From: Pseudomonas anatoliensis
GTDB lineage: Bacteria > Pseudomonadota > Gammaproteobacteria > Pseudomonadales > Pseudomonadaceae
NCBI RefSeq assembly: GCF_017976235.1
Contig: NZ_JACVHC010000001.1
Span: forward strand, 186,001 to 250,000
Direction of reading: 5' to 3'
DNA length: 64,000 nucleotides
The translations under genes and the position numbers were made by a program. Of the stretch, positions 16,989-24,880 are shown piece after piece. Position 1 is the first letter of the stretch, and the number at the start of each line of letters is the position of its first letter. The notes beneath the pieces are model-generated. The model searched no databases and was not told where the DNA came from. It saw nothing but the letters and a program-made list of their open reading frames with translations.

Positions 16989-19900
16989 ATGAAAATTTCG
17001 ATGCCCAGCTTGAATTTGAGCAACAAAAATATCGTGCCATCGCTGCCGGATTCTCTGGCTGGCAATGCCACGTTCAGCTTCATTGCCGGGAATGTTCCAG
17101 ACTGGCTATTGAACAGCACCGCATTGCACAGGGACGCGTTAAAGCAGGCCACAGTGCCAGACCAGCCTTGGTTTCATTCAGCCTCGTCAGCGCAACGCGA
17201 CGAGATGAAAAGCGCCCTTGCAGCGAGTTGGACTGCCCGGCAGGCAGTGGACAAGGTCTTCGCGCGGCTGACCGAAGTCGAAGCGTTTGCCCATGAGTTA
17301 CTGACCGCTGCGCTGAAAGACCGCTATGACATCACCGTAGACGTCAGCTCGACGTGTTTAAGGCTTTACCGTTCGACCGGGATGACGGGGGGCTTCGAAG
17401 TGCGCACCCTGACCCTGCTCGAGTGCTGTCTGCACAATTTCGAATTGAAAGAGACTCGACCAGAATATTACGACCAGGCGAGCGACTTTATTACTCGACC
17501 TTCGGCCTCCGGAGCATTCGACGTCGTGCCGATCAAGGCCAGAATGTCCGTCGCGGCTTTTACCGCGTTGTGCCGGGAGCTGGACGCAGGTGCTGCTTAT
17601 CAGAGATATCTCGAAGACTTTTTCGATCCGGCCAATCCCGTTGCCAGCGCCGTACTGAAAATAAAGGTCGAGGCTAACGAGAAGAGCACCCTGCGCCTGT
17701 GCAATGGGCTGGCGTTGCTCAAAGGCGATATTGATCACGACGCTCATCGTTTGGTAGAGAGGTGGGCTGCGGGAGATCGACGGTTGATCTGGAACGGGCG
17801 GGCAGTCCACTGCCATGCATTGACGATGATGGGCGTCGAGTTGCCAGGGATTGTGCTGGTCTGCGCCGATCTTGAGCACAGTTCAACGACTGTTCCGGTC
17901 ATTGCCTATGTCCCCCATGATCCCGAGCATCCGCTCAAGCAGTATGCGTCTTCGACCCAGTTCGTCGTCGAGCTGACACGACAGCTGCGCTCACCTGAGT
18001 ACCAGCGATTCTTCAGCCGGTTCGTGCCGCATCAGCACCGAGGCCAGTTCTTTTTTCAGCTCAATAATCGGCTATCAAAACTGCAATGGCATGCACCGGT
18101 TCCTTTTCAGCAACTGCCGGCCTGGCGCCCTGTGCCCGTTCTGAAACCTGATCTGCAAATCGGGTATGCGCGAATAAAAGTGGATTTCTGGGTTCAGCAG
18201 TTTCAGCAGCAGTTGAACACGTTGTTCGCCGACGCTCGAACGCGTGCAGTACCCACCGGCGATGAGGACGCCAAGTCTCGTTGGGCACGCTGGGACAGCT
18301 TCCTCAAAGTCGCGCTGACTGTGCTGGAAGTGGGGGCATTTGTCGCCGCGCCGTTTGTACCTGGTCTGGGTGAATTGATGCTTGCGTATACCGCCTACCA
18401 ACTGTTGGATGAGACGTTCGAAGGGATTGTCGAGTGGGCTCAAGGTCTGCGTACTGAGGCGTTCGAACATTTCCTCGGAGTGGTGGAGAGCCTGATTCAG
18501 TTGGGTACGTTTCTGGTTGGCGGTCAACTGGTGGCGGCGGTGATCACGCCCAAGGCGACACCGTTGATCGGCCGCATGAAAATTGTCGATATGGCGGATG
18601 GTCGCTCGCGTTTATGGGATTCGGATCTGCGGCGCTATTCACAATCGGTGGACTTGAGTGAATCGGCCCGGCCTGACGCCATGGGCATTTATCGTCAGGC
18701 CGATCAGCAGGTGTTACCGCTGGAAGGCGAAACGTTTGTTATTCGCCCGGAGCCCGGATCGGATGACTACCGCATCCAGCATCCGCGGCGCAGCGATGCC
18801 TATGCCCCCCGACTCAGCCACAACGGTGCTGGCGCCTGGGTGCATGAAGCCGAACAGCCTCAGGCCTGGCAGGGAAGTCAGTTGATGCGGCGTCTCGGTC
18901 ATCAGGTCGACGGTTTTTCCGAACAGTCGCTGGAACAGATCCGCATCGTAAGCGGCGTGGATGAATCTGCGTTGCGCAAATTGCACGTTGAACAGGAACA
19001 GCCGCCTGCCATGCTGGCGGCAACCATAAAGCGTTTTACGGCCGATCAAGCCATTGAAACGTTCCTTGCGCAGCTCGCTAGTGACGATGTCCAGATCCAC
19101 GGCAAGGCCGATGTGCGTATGCAACTGCAGTTGCTGACGGGGCACAAACAATGGCCTGAAAAGCTCTCGCTGCGATGGCTCGATGATCAAGGCAACGCGC
19201 TGTGGCAATCGTCATCACTGGCAGGTAAAACGCCAATCAATTTGCAGCTCGACCACGGCATAGTCGCAGACGTGGCCGCCACGCTGCTGTCCCTGCTGAG
19301 CGAGCAGGACATCAAAGTATTGCTGGAAGAAGAGTTTGGTCGTGGCGTCATCGCTGCGAACGTACGTGCTGCGAAGCTGCGCGCCTTGATCGCCGAGGCG
19401 GCAAGGGCGCAAAGAACAGCGTTGGTGGATAGCCACGTCAAATGGCAGGAGGTGCCGACTGCCGTGCCTTCTGCCGAAAGCGTGTTGCTGCACAACGAGT
19501 TTCCCCAGCTGCCGAATGAGCTTGTGAGCAATGTACTGGTTGATGTCTTGCCAGCAGAAAAGCAGCTGGCCAGCGAACAGGGACAATTGTCCTTGCGCTT
19601 GAAACAGACTGCCCGTGAAGCGGTGCGCGAATGGCGCACGACCCGGGCCTGGGAAGGGCTGTACTTGCCGGCCAATGCCAATCTCGACAGCTACCGATTG
19701 GCGTTGCACAGTCTGGAAAGGTTACCGGGCTGGTCGCCTGAAGTATTGATCGAAATGCGCAACCAATCGTTCGACGGCCCCCTGATCGACAGCGTCGGAC
19801 CGACCCCGGCACCCATTCGCAAAGTACTGCTGCGCACGGTGCAGAACCAGTTTCAGCCCTACGACGCTCAGGGCAAGAGCCTGCAAGGCGCGGGTGATTT

Positions 19901-21932
19901 TTATGACGCTGTGTTGCAGGCATTACCGGATGCCGAACGCGGCAATCTGGGTCTTGGCATCGGTGAAGGTCAGCGCCTGCGCAGCACACTTCAGCAATCA
20001 TCAATAACCCGTGCAGAGCTGCGCGATCTGCTCGACGACTCACCGCTTCGAATCGCCGTCGAAAAACACCAGAATCCAGGTTACACCTTGATCAATGAAC
20101 GGCTATTAGGCACGGGCGGTGAGTCGAGTCCGGAGGACCGGTTCAAAAGCCTCTATCCGCGGGCCACCACGGATAACTTCAATGAGTTTGTGCGAGCATC
20201 CGGAACACCTGCCGGCGCTTTACGGCTCATCCGGGAGCGGGAATTAGCGTTCAAGAATCTGCAGAAGACCCTTGATGATTGGGTGGCAATCGAGCGCGGC
20301 GAACTGCTGCCGATGGATCAGCGTTTTCACAAACGGCGCTTCGCCAAGGCACTCAGCCAATGCTGGCAGGCCGCTGAAACGGTGGGAGCGGGGGGCTATA
20401 CGCTGGATCTGGATTTTCACTGGACCAGTGATTTTCTTGAGTACCTGCCGAAGCTTGACCTTGAGTTTGCGCACGTCAGCGCGCTGCAATTTCGTCATGC
20501 GGAGTTGCGCATTGATATCAGCCAGTTCCTCAGCTACTTCCCCAAATTGAAGGTCCTGGATCTAAGCGAAAACTCCCTCACCGCATTGCCTCGTCTGGAA
20601 GGCAATTTGCACGCGTTGGAAACGCTGGATCTGGGCAACAATCAACTGACGCTGACGGCCGGAAACGTCACTGAGCTCAGCCGTCTGACCCGCTTGCAGA
20701 CATTGAGACTGGGCGCGAATCCGATGCTGGCGCGCGCACCGGATGTCAGTGCGATGGCAGACCTGCAAACCCTCGATCTGCATGGCACCGGTATTACCGA
20801 ATGGCCGACAGGCCTGTTCACGGCACCGCGTCCACGGGCGTTCGATCTGGATCTGCAAGGCAATCCAATCGAACAGGTTCCCCAGGTAGCACCCGGTTCG
20901 GATCAGGCACGACTGATAGCGCGCACCCGTTTGAGTCGTGACCGTCTGTCCGATCAGGGCAGCGAACAATTTCATGCCTATATGCGCTCAGTGGGCTATG
21001 ACCCCGCCCGCAGTTATCCGCCGAAGGGCGAGCAGACCAGTGCGCATTGGCTGGAGGGCGTGACGGGCGAGCCGCGTCAGCGCAAGCAAACATTGTGGGA
21101 TGAGTTGGAGCACGAGCCTGATTCCCAGGGTTTTTTTGAAGTGCTGGAAAAAGTCGCGGAGTCAGCAGACTACATCGCCGAGGAGGCGCGTCCGGCGCTG
21201 ACCGAGCGGGTGTGGCGAATGCTGGATGCCGCGACACAGAACACGCAACTGCGTGAAGAGTTGTTCCGCATGGCCAGTAATCCTGACTCTTGCGCGGACG
21301 CCGGGGCACAGATTTTCAATGAGATGGGGATCAAGGTTCTGATCCATGAAGCCTGGCTGGCCGGCAGCCCCGAGCAGGTCGAGTTCAGTCTGGTGCAATT
21401 GGCGAAGGGCAAGTCTCGCCTGGACATAGTTAACGACGTTGCCCGCGCCAACATCCAGACCCGCCTGGAGGCTGGTGAAGCTTTTATTGCACTTGATGAG
21501 GACGGTGAACTCACGGGCAGCATTGATGAAGTGGAAGTCTATCTGGCATTTCAGACCGGTCTGGCTGATCGACTCGAGTTGCCGTGGCAGTCACGGGGAA
21601 TGTTGTTTCGCAGCATCGCTGAAGTCAGTGAGACGCAGATCGACGAGGCTTATCAAACTGTGTTGTCACTTGAGGCGGGGGACGGATTGGTAAACCGGAT
21701 GATCGAACAACGTTTCTGGTGTAAATATCTGAAAGGGAGGCATACGCAGGCGTTTAAGCAGAATGCGCAGGTGTACGACTCGAAGGCGGAGGAGTTGCTT
21801 GATCGGTATTCGGCAGGCACCGTTTCACAGCAAGTTTATGAGCGCGAACTTGTCGGATTACACAAGGAACGTAAGGCTTTGCTGAAAGCATTGACGCATG
21901 GCCTATTATCAAAGCAGTCGATAGCTGTATGA
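16989..21932 (+). CDS. Giant LRR / NEL-type E3 ubiquitin ligase effector-like protein
   Basis: A 1647-residue protein. The first ~550 residues resemble the dermonecrotic-toxin-like DUF6543 domain of pseudomonad effectors, with a hydrophobic stretch at ~437-520 (LEVGAFVAAPFVPGLGELML, then LIQLGTFLVGGQLVAAV). Leucine-rich repeats follow at about 1160-1300 (LKVLDLSENSLTALP, LETLDLGNNQL, LQTLRLGANP, LQTLDLHGTGITEWP). The C-terminal ~310 residues match the NEL domain of Shigella IpaH and Salmonella SspH: LREELFRMASNPDS, then the catalytic CxD motif as Cys1435-Ala-Asp1437. NEL domains transfer ubiquitin in host cells, so a eukaryotic target is inferred. There is no Sec signal peptide and no secretion genes nearby; the export route is unknown. 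ATG 16989 is used and ATG 17001 is possible. Confidence 0.85.
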   Translation: MKISMPSLNLSNKNIVPSLPDSLAGNATFSFIAGNVPDWLLNSTALHRDALKQATVPDQPWFHSASSAQRDEMKSALAASWTARQAVDKVFARLTEVEAFAHELLTAALKDRYDITVDVSSTCLRLYRSTGMTGGFEVRTLTLLECCLHNFELKETRPEYYDQASDFITRPSASGAFDVVPIKARMSVAAFTALCRELDAGAAYQRYLEDFFDPANPVASAVLKIKVEANEKSTLRLCNGLALLKGDIDHDAHRLVERWAAGDRRLIWNGRAVHCHALTMMGVELPGIVLVCADLEHSSTTVPVIAYVPHDPEHPLKQYASSTQFVVELTRQLRSPEYQRFFSRFVPHQHRGQFFFQLNNRLSKLQWHAPVPFQQLPAWRPVPVLKPDLQIGYARIKVDFWVQQFQQQLNTLFADARTRAVPTGDEDAKSRWARWDSFLKVALTVLEVGAFVAAPFVPGLGELMLAYTAYQLLDETFEGIVEWAQGLRTEAFEHFLGVVESLIQLGTFLVGGQLVAAVITPKATPLIGRMKIVDMADGRSRLWDSDLRRYSQSVDLSESARPDAMGIYRQADQQVLPLEGETFVIRPEPGSDDYRIQHPRRSDAYAPRLSHNGAGAWVHEAEQPQAWQGSQLMRRLGHQVDGFSEQSLEQIRIVSGVDESALRKLHVEQEQPPAMLAATIKRFTADQAIETFLAQLASDDVQIHGKADVRMQLQLLTGHKQWPEKLSLRWLDDQGNALWQSSSLAGKTPINLQLDHGIVADVAATLLSLLSEQDIKVLLEEEFGRGVIAANVRAAKLRALIAEAARAQRTALVDSHVKWQEVPTAVPSAESVLLHNEFPQLPNELVSNVLVDVLPAEKQLASEQGQLSLRLKQTAREAVREWRTTRAWEGLYLPANANLDSYRLALHSLERLPGWSPEVLIEMRNQSFDGPLIDSVGPTPAPIRKVLLRTVQNQFQPYDAQGKSLQGAGDFYDAVLQALPDAERGNLGLGIGEGQRLRSTLQQSSITRAELRDLLDDSPLRIAVEKHQNPGYTLINERLLGTGGESSPEDRFKSLYPRATTDNFNEFVRASGTPAGALRLIRERELAFKNLQKTLDDWVAIERGELLPMDQRFHKRRFAKALSQCWQAAETVGAGGYTLDLDFHWTSDFLEYLPKLDLEFAHVSALQFRHAELRIDISQFLSYFPKLKVLDLSENSLTALPRLEGNLHALETLDLGNNQLTLTAGNVTELSRLTRLQTLRLGANPMLARAPDVSAMADLQTLDLHGTGITEWPTGLFTAPRPRAFDLDLQGNPIEQVPQVAPGSDQARLIARTRLSRDRLSDQGSEQFHAYMRSVGYDPARSYPPKGEQTSAHWLEGVTGEPRQRKQTLWDELEHEPDSQGFFEVLEKVAESADYIAEEARPALTERVWRMLDAATQNTQLREELFRMASNPDSCADAGAQIFNEMGIKVLIHEAWLAGSPEQVEFSLVQLAKGKSRLDIVNDVARANIQTRLEAGEAFIALDEDGELTGSIDEVEVYLAFQTGLADRLELPWQSRGMLFRSIAEVSETQIDEAYQTVLSLEAGDGLVNRMIEQRFWCKYLKGRHTQAFKQNAQVYDSKAEELLDRYSAGTVSQQVYERELVGLHKERKALLKALTHGLLSKQSIAV

Positions 21933-21968
21933 AAAAAACGGCCTGTTTTCCGAAACAGGCCATTTTTT
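21933..21968. terminator. Bidirectional terminator between the two effector-like genes
   Basis: Hairpin GGCCTGTTT-TCCG-AAACAGGCC flanked by a run of A on the left and T on the right, so it can end transcription from both convergent genes. It is nearly the entire 48-base gap between their stop codons. Confidence 0.9.
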
Positions 21969-21980
21969 AGTTCCTGAAAC

Positions 21981-24698
21981 TTATAGCCACCCGGAAAGCT
22001 TCTTCTGTTGGTTTGTCCAAAGTTCGTGGTCCTGATTTGTGGCTCCGGATAGTACGTTGAAGGGAGTAACAGCGTTTCCGTAAGTCGCGACCAACTGGCC
22101 GGTGCAGTTGTAGCACGCTTCAAATGCCTGTGCGTAGTCAGCTTGCTGCAACTTCTGGGTCTCTATCGAGATCTCTGCCGGGTTGGTCGAGCCCGTAAAA
22201 TGTTGTTGGATATAAAGAGCTGCGTTGGCTGCCTGCACTTCCGCGTGAGCTCCTGGAAGCCCGCGACTCATGGGTATTCGGTTATTGCTGGCTTCTATGT
22301 GACGCTTCATGCGATCAAGTGTTACATCATGGAGGAGAGGTACCTCATATTCCATTCCTTTGAGGCTTTGAGGCTCTGACGATTCCCCGTTGTAGATTTT
22401 TACAGCCAGATCCTTGTCGGCCAGCCGGTTGCTATAGAGCTTTGCCATGTAGCTTTTAAATTCGTTCAAGTCGTCAATCTGGAAAACCCCAAGTGAAGCG
22501 AGTTCGCTTGAGTCCAGATTGTTGTCAATCTGTCTTGTGATATGGAAGCCGTGTTCCTTTTTTGTGAAGTCCGCCCTTTCCAGCGAAATATTATAAAAGT
22601 CAGTGACGATAATGTCCTGGTCTGAACTTGTGCCAGGTATCAGAGCTCCCGCATGGGCTACGGCTTGAGTATTCCTGTATTTTTTGGTGAACCGCCTATC
22701 AGGATTTTCAATTAATCGCCTCTTTTGCTTGGCTGGGCTGGGATCAACAGGTTCTTTTCCTGCAATTATCATACTCGTGGTTCGACTACTGACTCTCTCG
22801 TTAAACTTTTCATTTAACCCGAACTCATCAACAAAACTCATCGGGTTATTCCCCACCATCACATACAAATTCCAGCCATCCACTGCCCCCGCCGGATCGG
22901 CGCTGATCCAGCGTTGCGACCACGGTGCGTAATAGCGTCGTCCGTAATAATAGAGCCCTGTGTCATCCAGTTCCTTGCCCGAGTAACGAATGGTCTTGTA
23001 GCTGACTTCCAGTTCCGAGTGCGCTACCAGTGAGGCGGTGCCGCCGAACGGGTAATAATGTTCATGACTGATCAGGCGTGCGTTCTGGTCGAGCTCGATC
23101 AGGCTGGAACTCTGACTGTCTTCAAGGCAATAACGCAGTTGATCGTTGACGATTTCGCCCGGGCGGCCACTGAGCCAATGCAGGCAGCGGACATTGCCGA
23201 TCATCGTCGGCAACGTAATGACGTGCAACTCTTCACCCGTTTCGCGAGTGCGGATCTCGATGCCCGGCAGGTAGCGCACCTGACGAAAATGCGTCTTGGT
23301 TGAGCCTTGAGTCTCGTGGTGTTTGAAGACTCGGGCGCCGCCGCTGTAGCGATAGGTTTCCTTGTCGGGCAGCGCGGATTCGCGTTCGATCAACGTGACC
23401 GATGCCAGTTCATCCAGAACATTCCAGTGCAAACCCTGGCCGGGTTGCAAGGCTTGCAGGTTGCCATGAGCGTCGAACTGCGTCGAGAAGTCGGGCGGTG
23501 AGTCACCTTCTTTCCAGCGCACGCCACGATTGCTGTTCGGGTCAATGAACATGCGCTGGGTGTATCCACCGATTGCTCGTGCGTGAACCAGTTTGACCAG
23601 GTTACCACCGGCGTCGTATTCGTAGGTCTGGTTGTAATTGAGGCGGTTTTTGGGATCGCTCGGTAATGGACGGCCGGGTATCCCGGTCGGGGGTAGGGCG
23701 TCATATCCGGTGGCGCGGATCAGGCGATAGAGCGAGTCATAGCCAAAGTCGCGCTGGCCGTCGATAAGCTGGTTGGCAAAGAACACTGGGTCAACAGTGC
23801 GATCCAGAAGACTGACAACATTGCCGACCTTGTCGTATTTGTATTCGAGATTTTGCCGCAACGCCTCGCCGGGCAGACCTGCCTTGATGCCATTCAAGCG
23901 ACCGTTGGCGCCATCGTATTCCCAATTGCACACCACGCCGTTGCCCAGGGTTTGTTCGATTTTCTCGCCTTCGGCGTTGTATCGGGCGTGTTTGAGGATG
24001 TCTTTTACAGCATCGTCGCCGCTGATCTTGAGAGTAACCTGCTGGAGTTGCCCGCCGATGTCATAGCGTGAGAATTGCTGATGGCCACGTGCATCCGTCT
24101 GGCTCAGTGCTGCGCCGTTGGCCCCGTAGCGCCAACGCGTGGTGTAGGCACCGGCATCGAACAGCGTGCGGGTTTCTTCCAGAGGCAAGGCGTTGAGGCT
24201 GAACGAACCGTAGTCCAGTGAACCCGAGGCATCGACCTTTCGCAGTAATTGGTCACGCAGGTTCTTTCCGGCATCTGCATCGGCCAAACCAAAGGTCAAG
24301 GCCTCCAGTTCAGCCCCGTCGTTCACTTTGATGCCCAGCAAGCGCAAACGATTGTCGAAGCGGTTGCTCCACCGATTCCCGCGGGCATCCCAACGCCGGA
24401 CAACTTCCCCTGCCAAACCATGCAAACTCAGCCGCCAGCCAGAATCGACGCTGTCCAGCAGCAGCGCTTGGCCTGCCATGTCATGAATGGTCATCAAATT
24501 GGCTTTTGGCGCTGTTGCGAACAGTCGTGGATCCCAATGCTCTATCGCTCTGCCTGCGTCGTCGTGACGTGTCCGGGTGATCAACGACTGTACGGCCGCC
24601 CCTGGCACGTTTCGCCAATAGGCGATCTGACGAACAGGAAGACCCCGGCCGTCGTTCACGCTGACTGACGGGGTTCGGCGATGAACGGAGAGATCCAT
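21981..24698 (-). CDS. TcC/RHS toxin with a deaminase-type C-terminal domain
   Basis: A 905-residue protein of the TccC group. The start (SVHRRTPSVSVNDGRGLPVR) and the YD/RHS repeats (residues ~50-560) form the cocoon shell of Tc toxins. The RHS core YSGKELDDTGLYYYGRRYY, then DPAGAVDGWNLY and NNPMSFVDEFGL, ends near residue 628 and is where such proteins cut themselves. The last ~277 residues are the variable cargo. It has His818-Ala-Glu820 (GAHAEVQAANAAL) and Cys862-Tyr-Asn-Cys865, the zinc-site spacing of nucleic-acid deaminases, most like the YwqJ group. This region has visibly lower GC than its surroundings. No TcA or TcB gene and no immunity gene is adjacent, so it is an orphan TcC. Confidence 0.88.
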   Translation of the reverse strand: MDLSVHRRTPSVSVNDGRGLPVRQIAYWRNVPGAAVQSLITRTRHDDAGRAIEHWDPRLFATAPKANLMTIHDMAGQALLLDSVDSGWRLSLHGLAGEVVRRWDARGNRWSNRFDNRLRLLGIKVNDGAELEALTFGLADADAGKNLRDQLLRKVDASGSLDYGSFSLNALPLEETRTLFDAGAYTTRWRYGANGAALSQTDARGHQQFSRYDIGGQLQQVTLKISGDDAVKDILKHARYNAEGEKIEQTLGNGVVCNWEYDGANGRLNGIKAGLPGEALRQNLEYKYDKVGNVVSLLDRTVDPVFFANQLIDGQRDFGYDSLYRLIRATGYDALPPTGIPGRPLPSDPKNRLNYNQTYEYDAGGNLVKLVHARAIGGYTQRMFIDPNSNRGVRWKEGDSPPDFSTQFDAHGNLQALQPGQGLHWNVLDELASVTLIERESALPDKETYRYSGGARVFKHHETQGSTKTHFRQVRYLPGIEIRTRETGEELHVITLPTMIGNVRCLHWLSGRPGEIVNDQLRYCLEDSQSSSLIELDQNARLISHEHYYPFGGTASLVAHSELEVSYKTIRYSGKELDDTGLYYYGRRYYAPWSQRWISADPAGAVDGWNLYVMVGNNPMSFVDEFGLNEKFNERVSSRTTSMIIAGKEPVDPSPAKQKRRLIENPDRRFTKKYRNTQAVAHAGALIPGTSSDQDIIVTDFYNISLERADFTKKEHGFHITRQIDNNLDSSELASLGVFQIDDLNEFKSYMAKLYSNRLADKDLAVKIYNGESSEPQSLKGMEYEVPLLHDVTLDRMKRHIEASNNRIPMSRGLPGAHAEVQAANAALYIQQHFTGSTNPAEISIETQKLQQADYAQAFEACYNCTGQLVATYGNAVTPFNVLSGATNQDHELWTNQQKKLSGWL

Positions 24699-24771
24699 TT
24701 CTCATTTCCTTCGACGCAATGCATCGCATGGAGGCAAAGGCAAATCTAGCAACTCTGGCAAGGTGTGTAAC

Positions 24772-24787
24772 CTGTCAACTCTGACAG
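24772..24787. promoter_or_regulatory. LexA-like palindrome between the TcC gene and polB
   Basis: CTGTCAACTCTGACAG fits CTGT-N8-ACAG, the SOS-box core, and lies inside a larger perfect inverted repeat (ACCTGTCA, 4 bases, TGACAGGT; 24770-24789). It is about 75 bases from the TcC start and 94 from polB. The centre is not AT-rich as in typical pseudomonad boxes, so binding is uncertain. Confidence 0.45.
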
Positions 24788-24880
24788 GTGCCGCACCTTT
24801 GCCGACCATGTTTTGCGCGCCACCCAATGGTCGAATGCCGCGTAGAATGCCCGTCTGTTTCAATTCCTGAGGTCGCAGTG

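Noticed and set aside
21836..22123. Small minus-strand frame at the 3' end of the TcC gene as an immunity gene
   Set aside because: It overlaps the deaminase-coding region in another frame and the NEL gene's 3' end, has no ribosome site and reads like an out-of-frame shadow.
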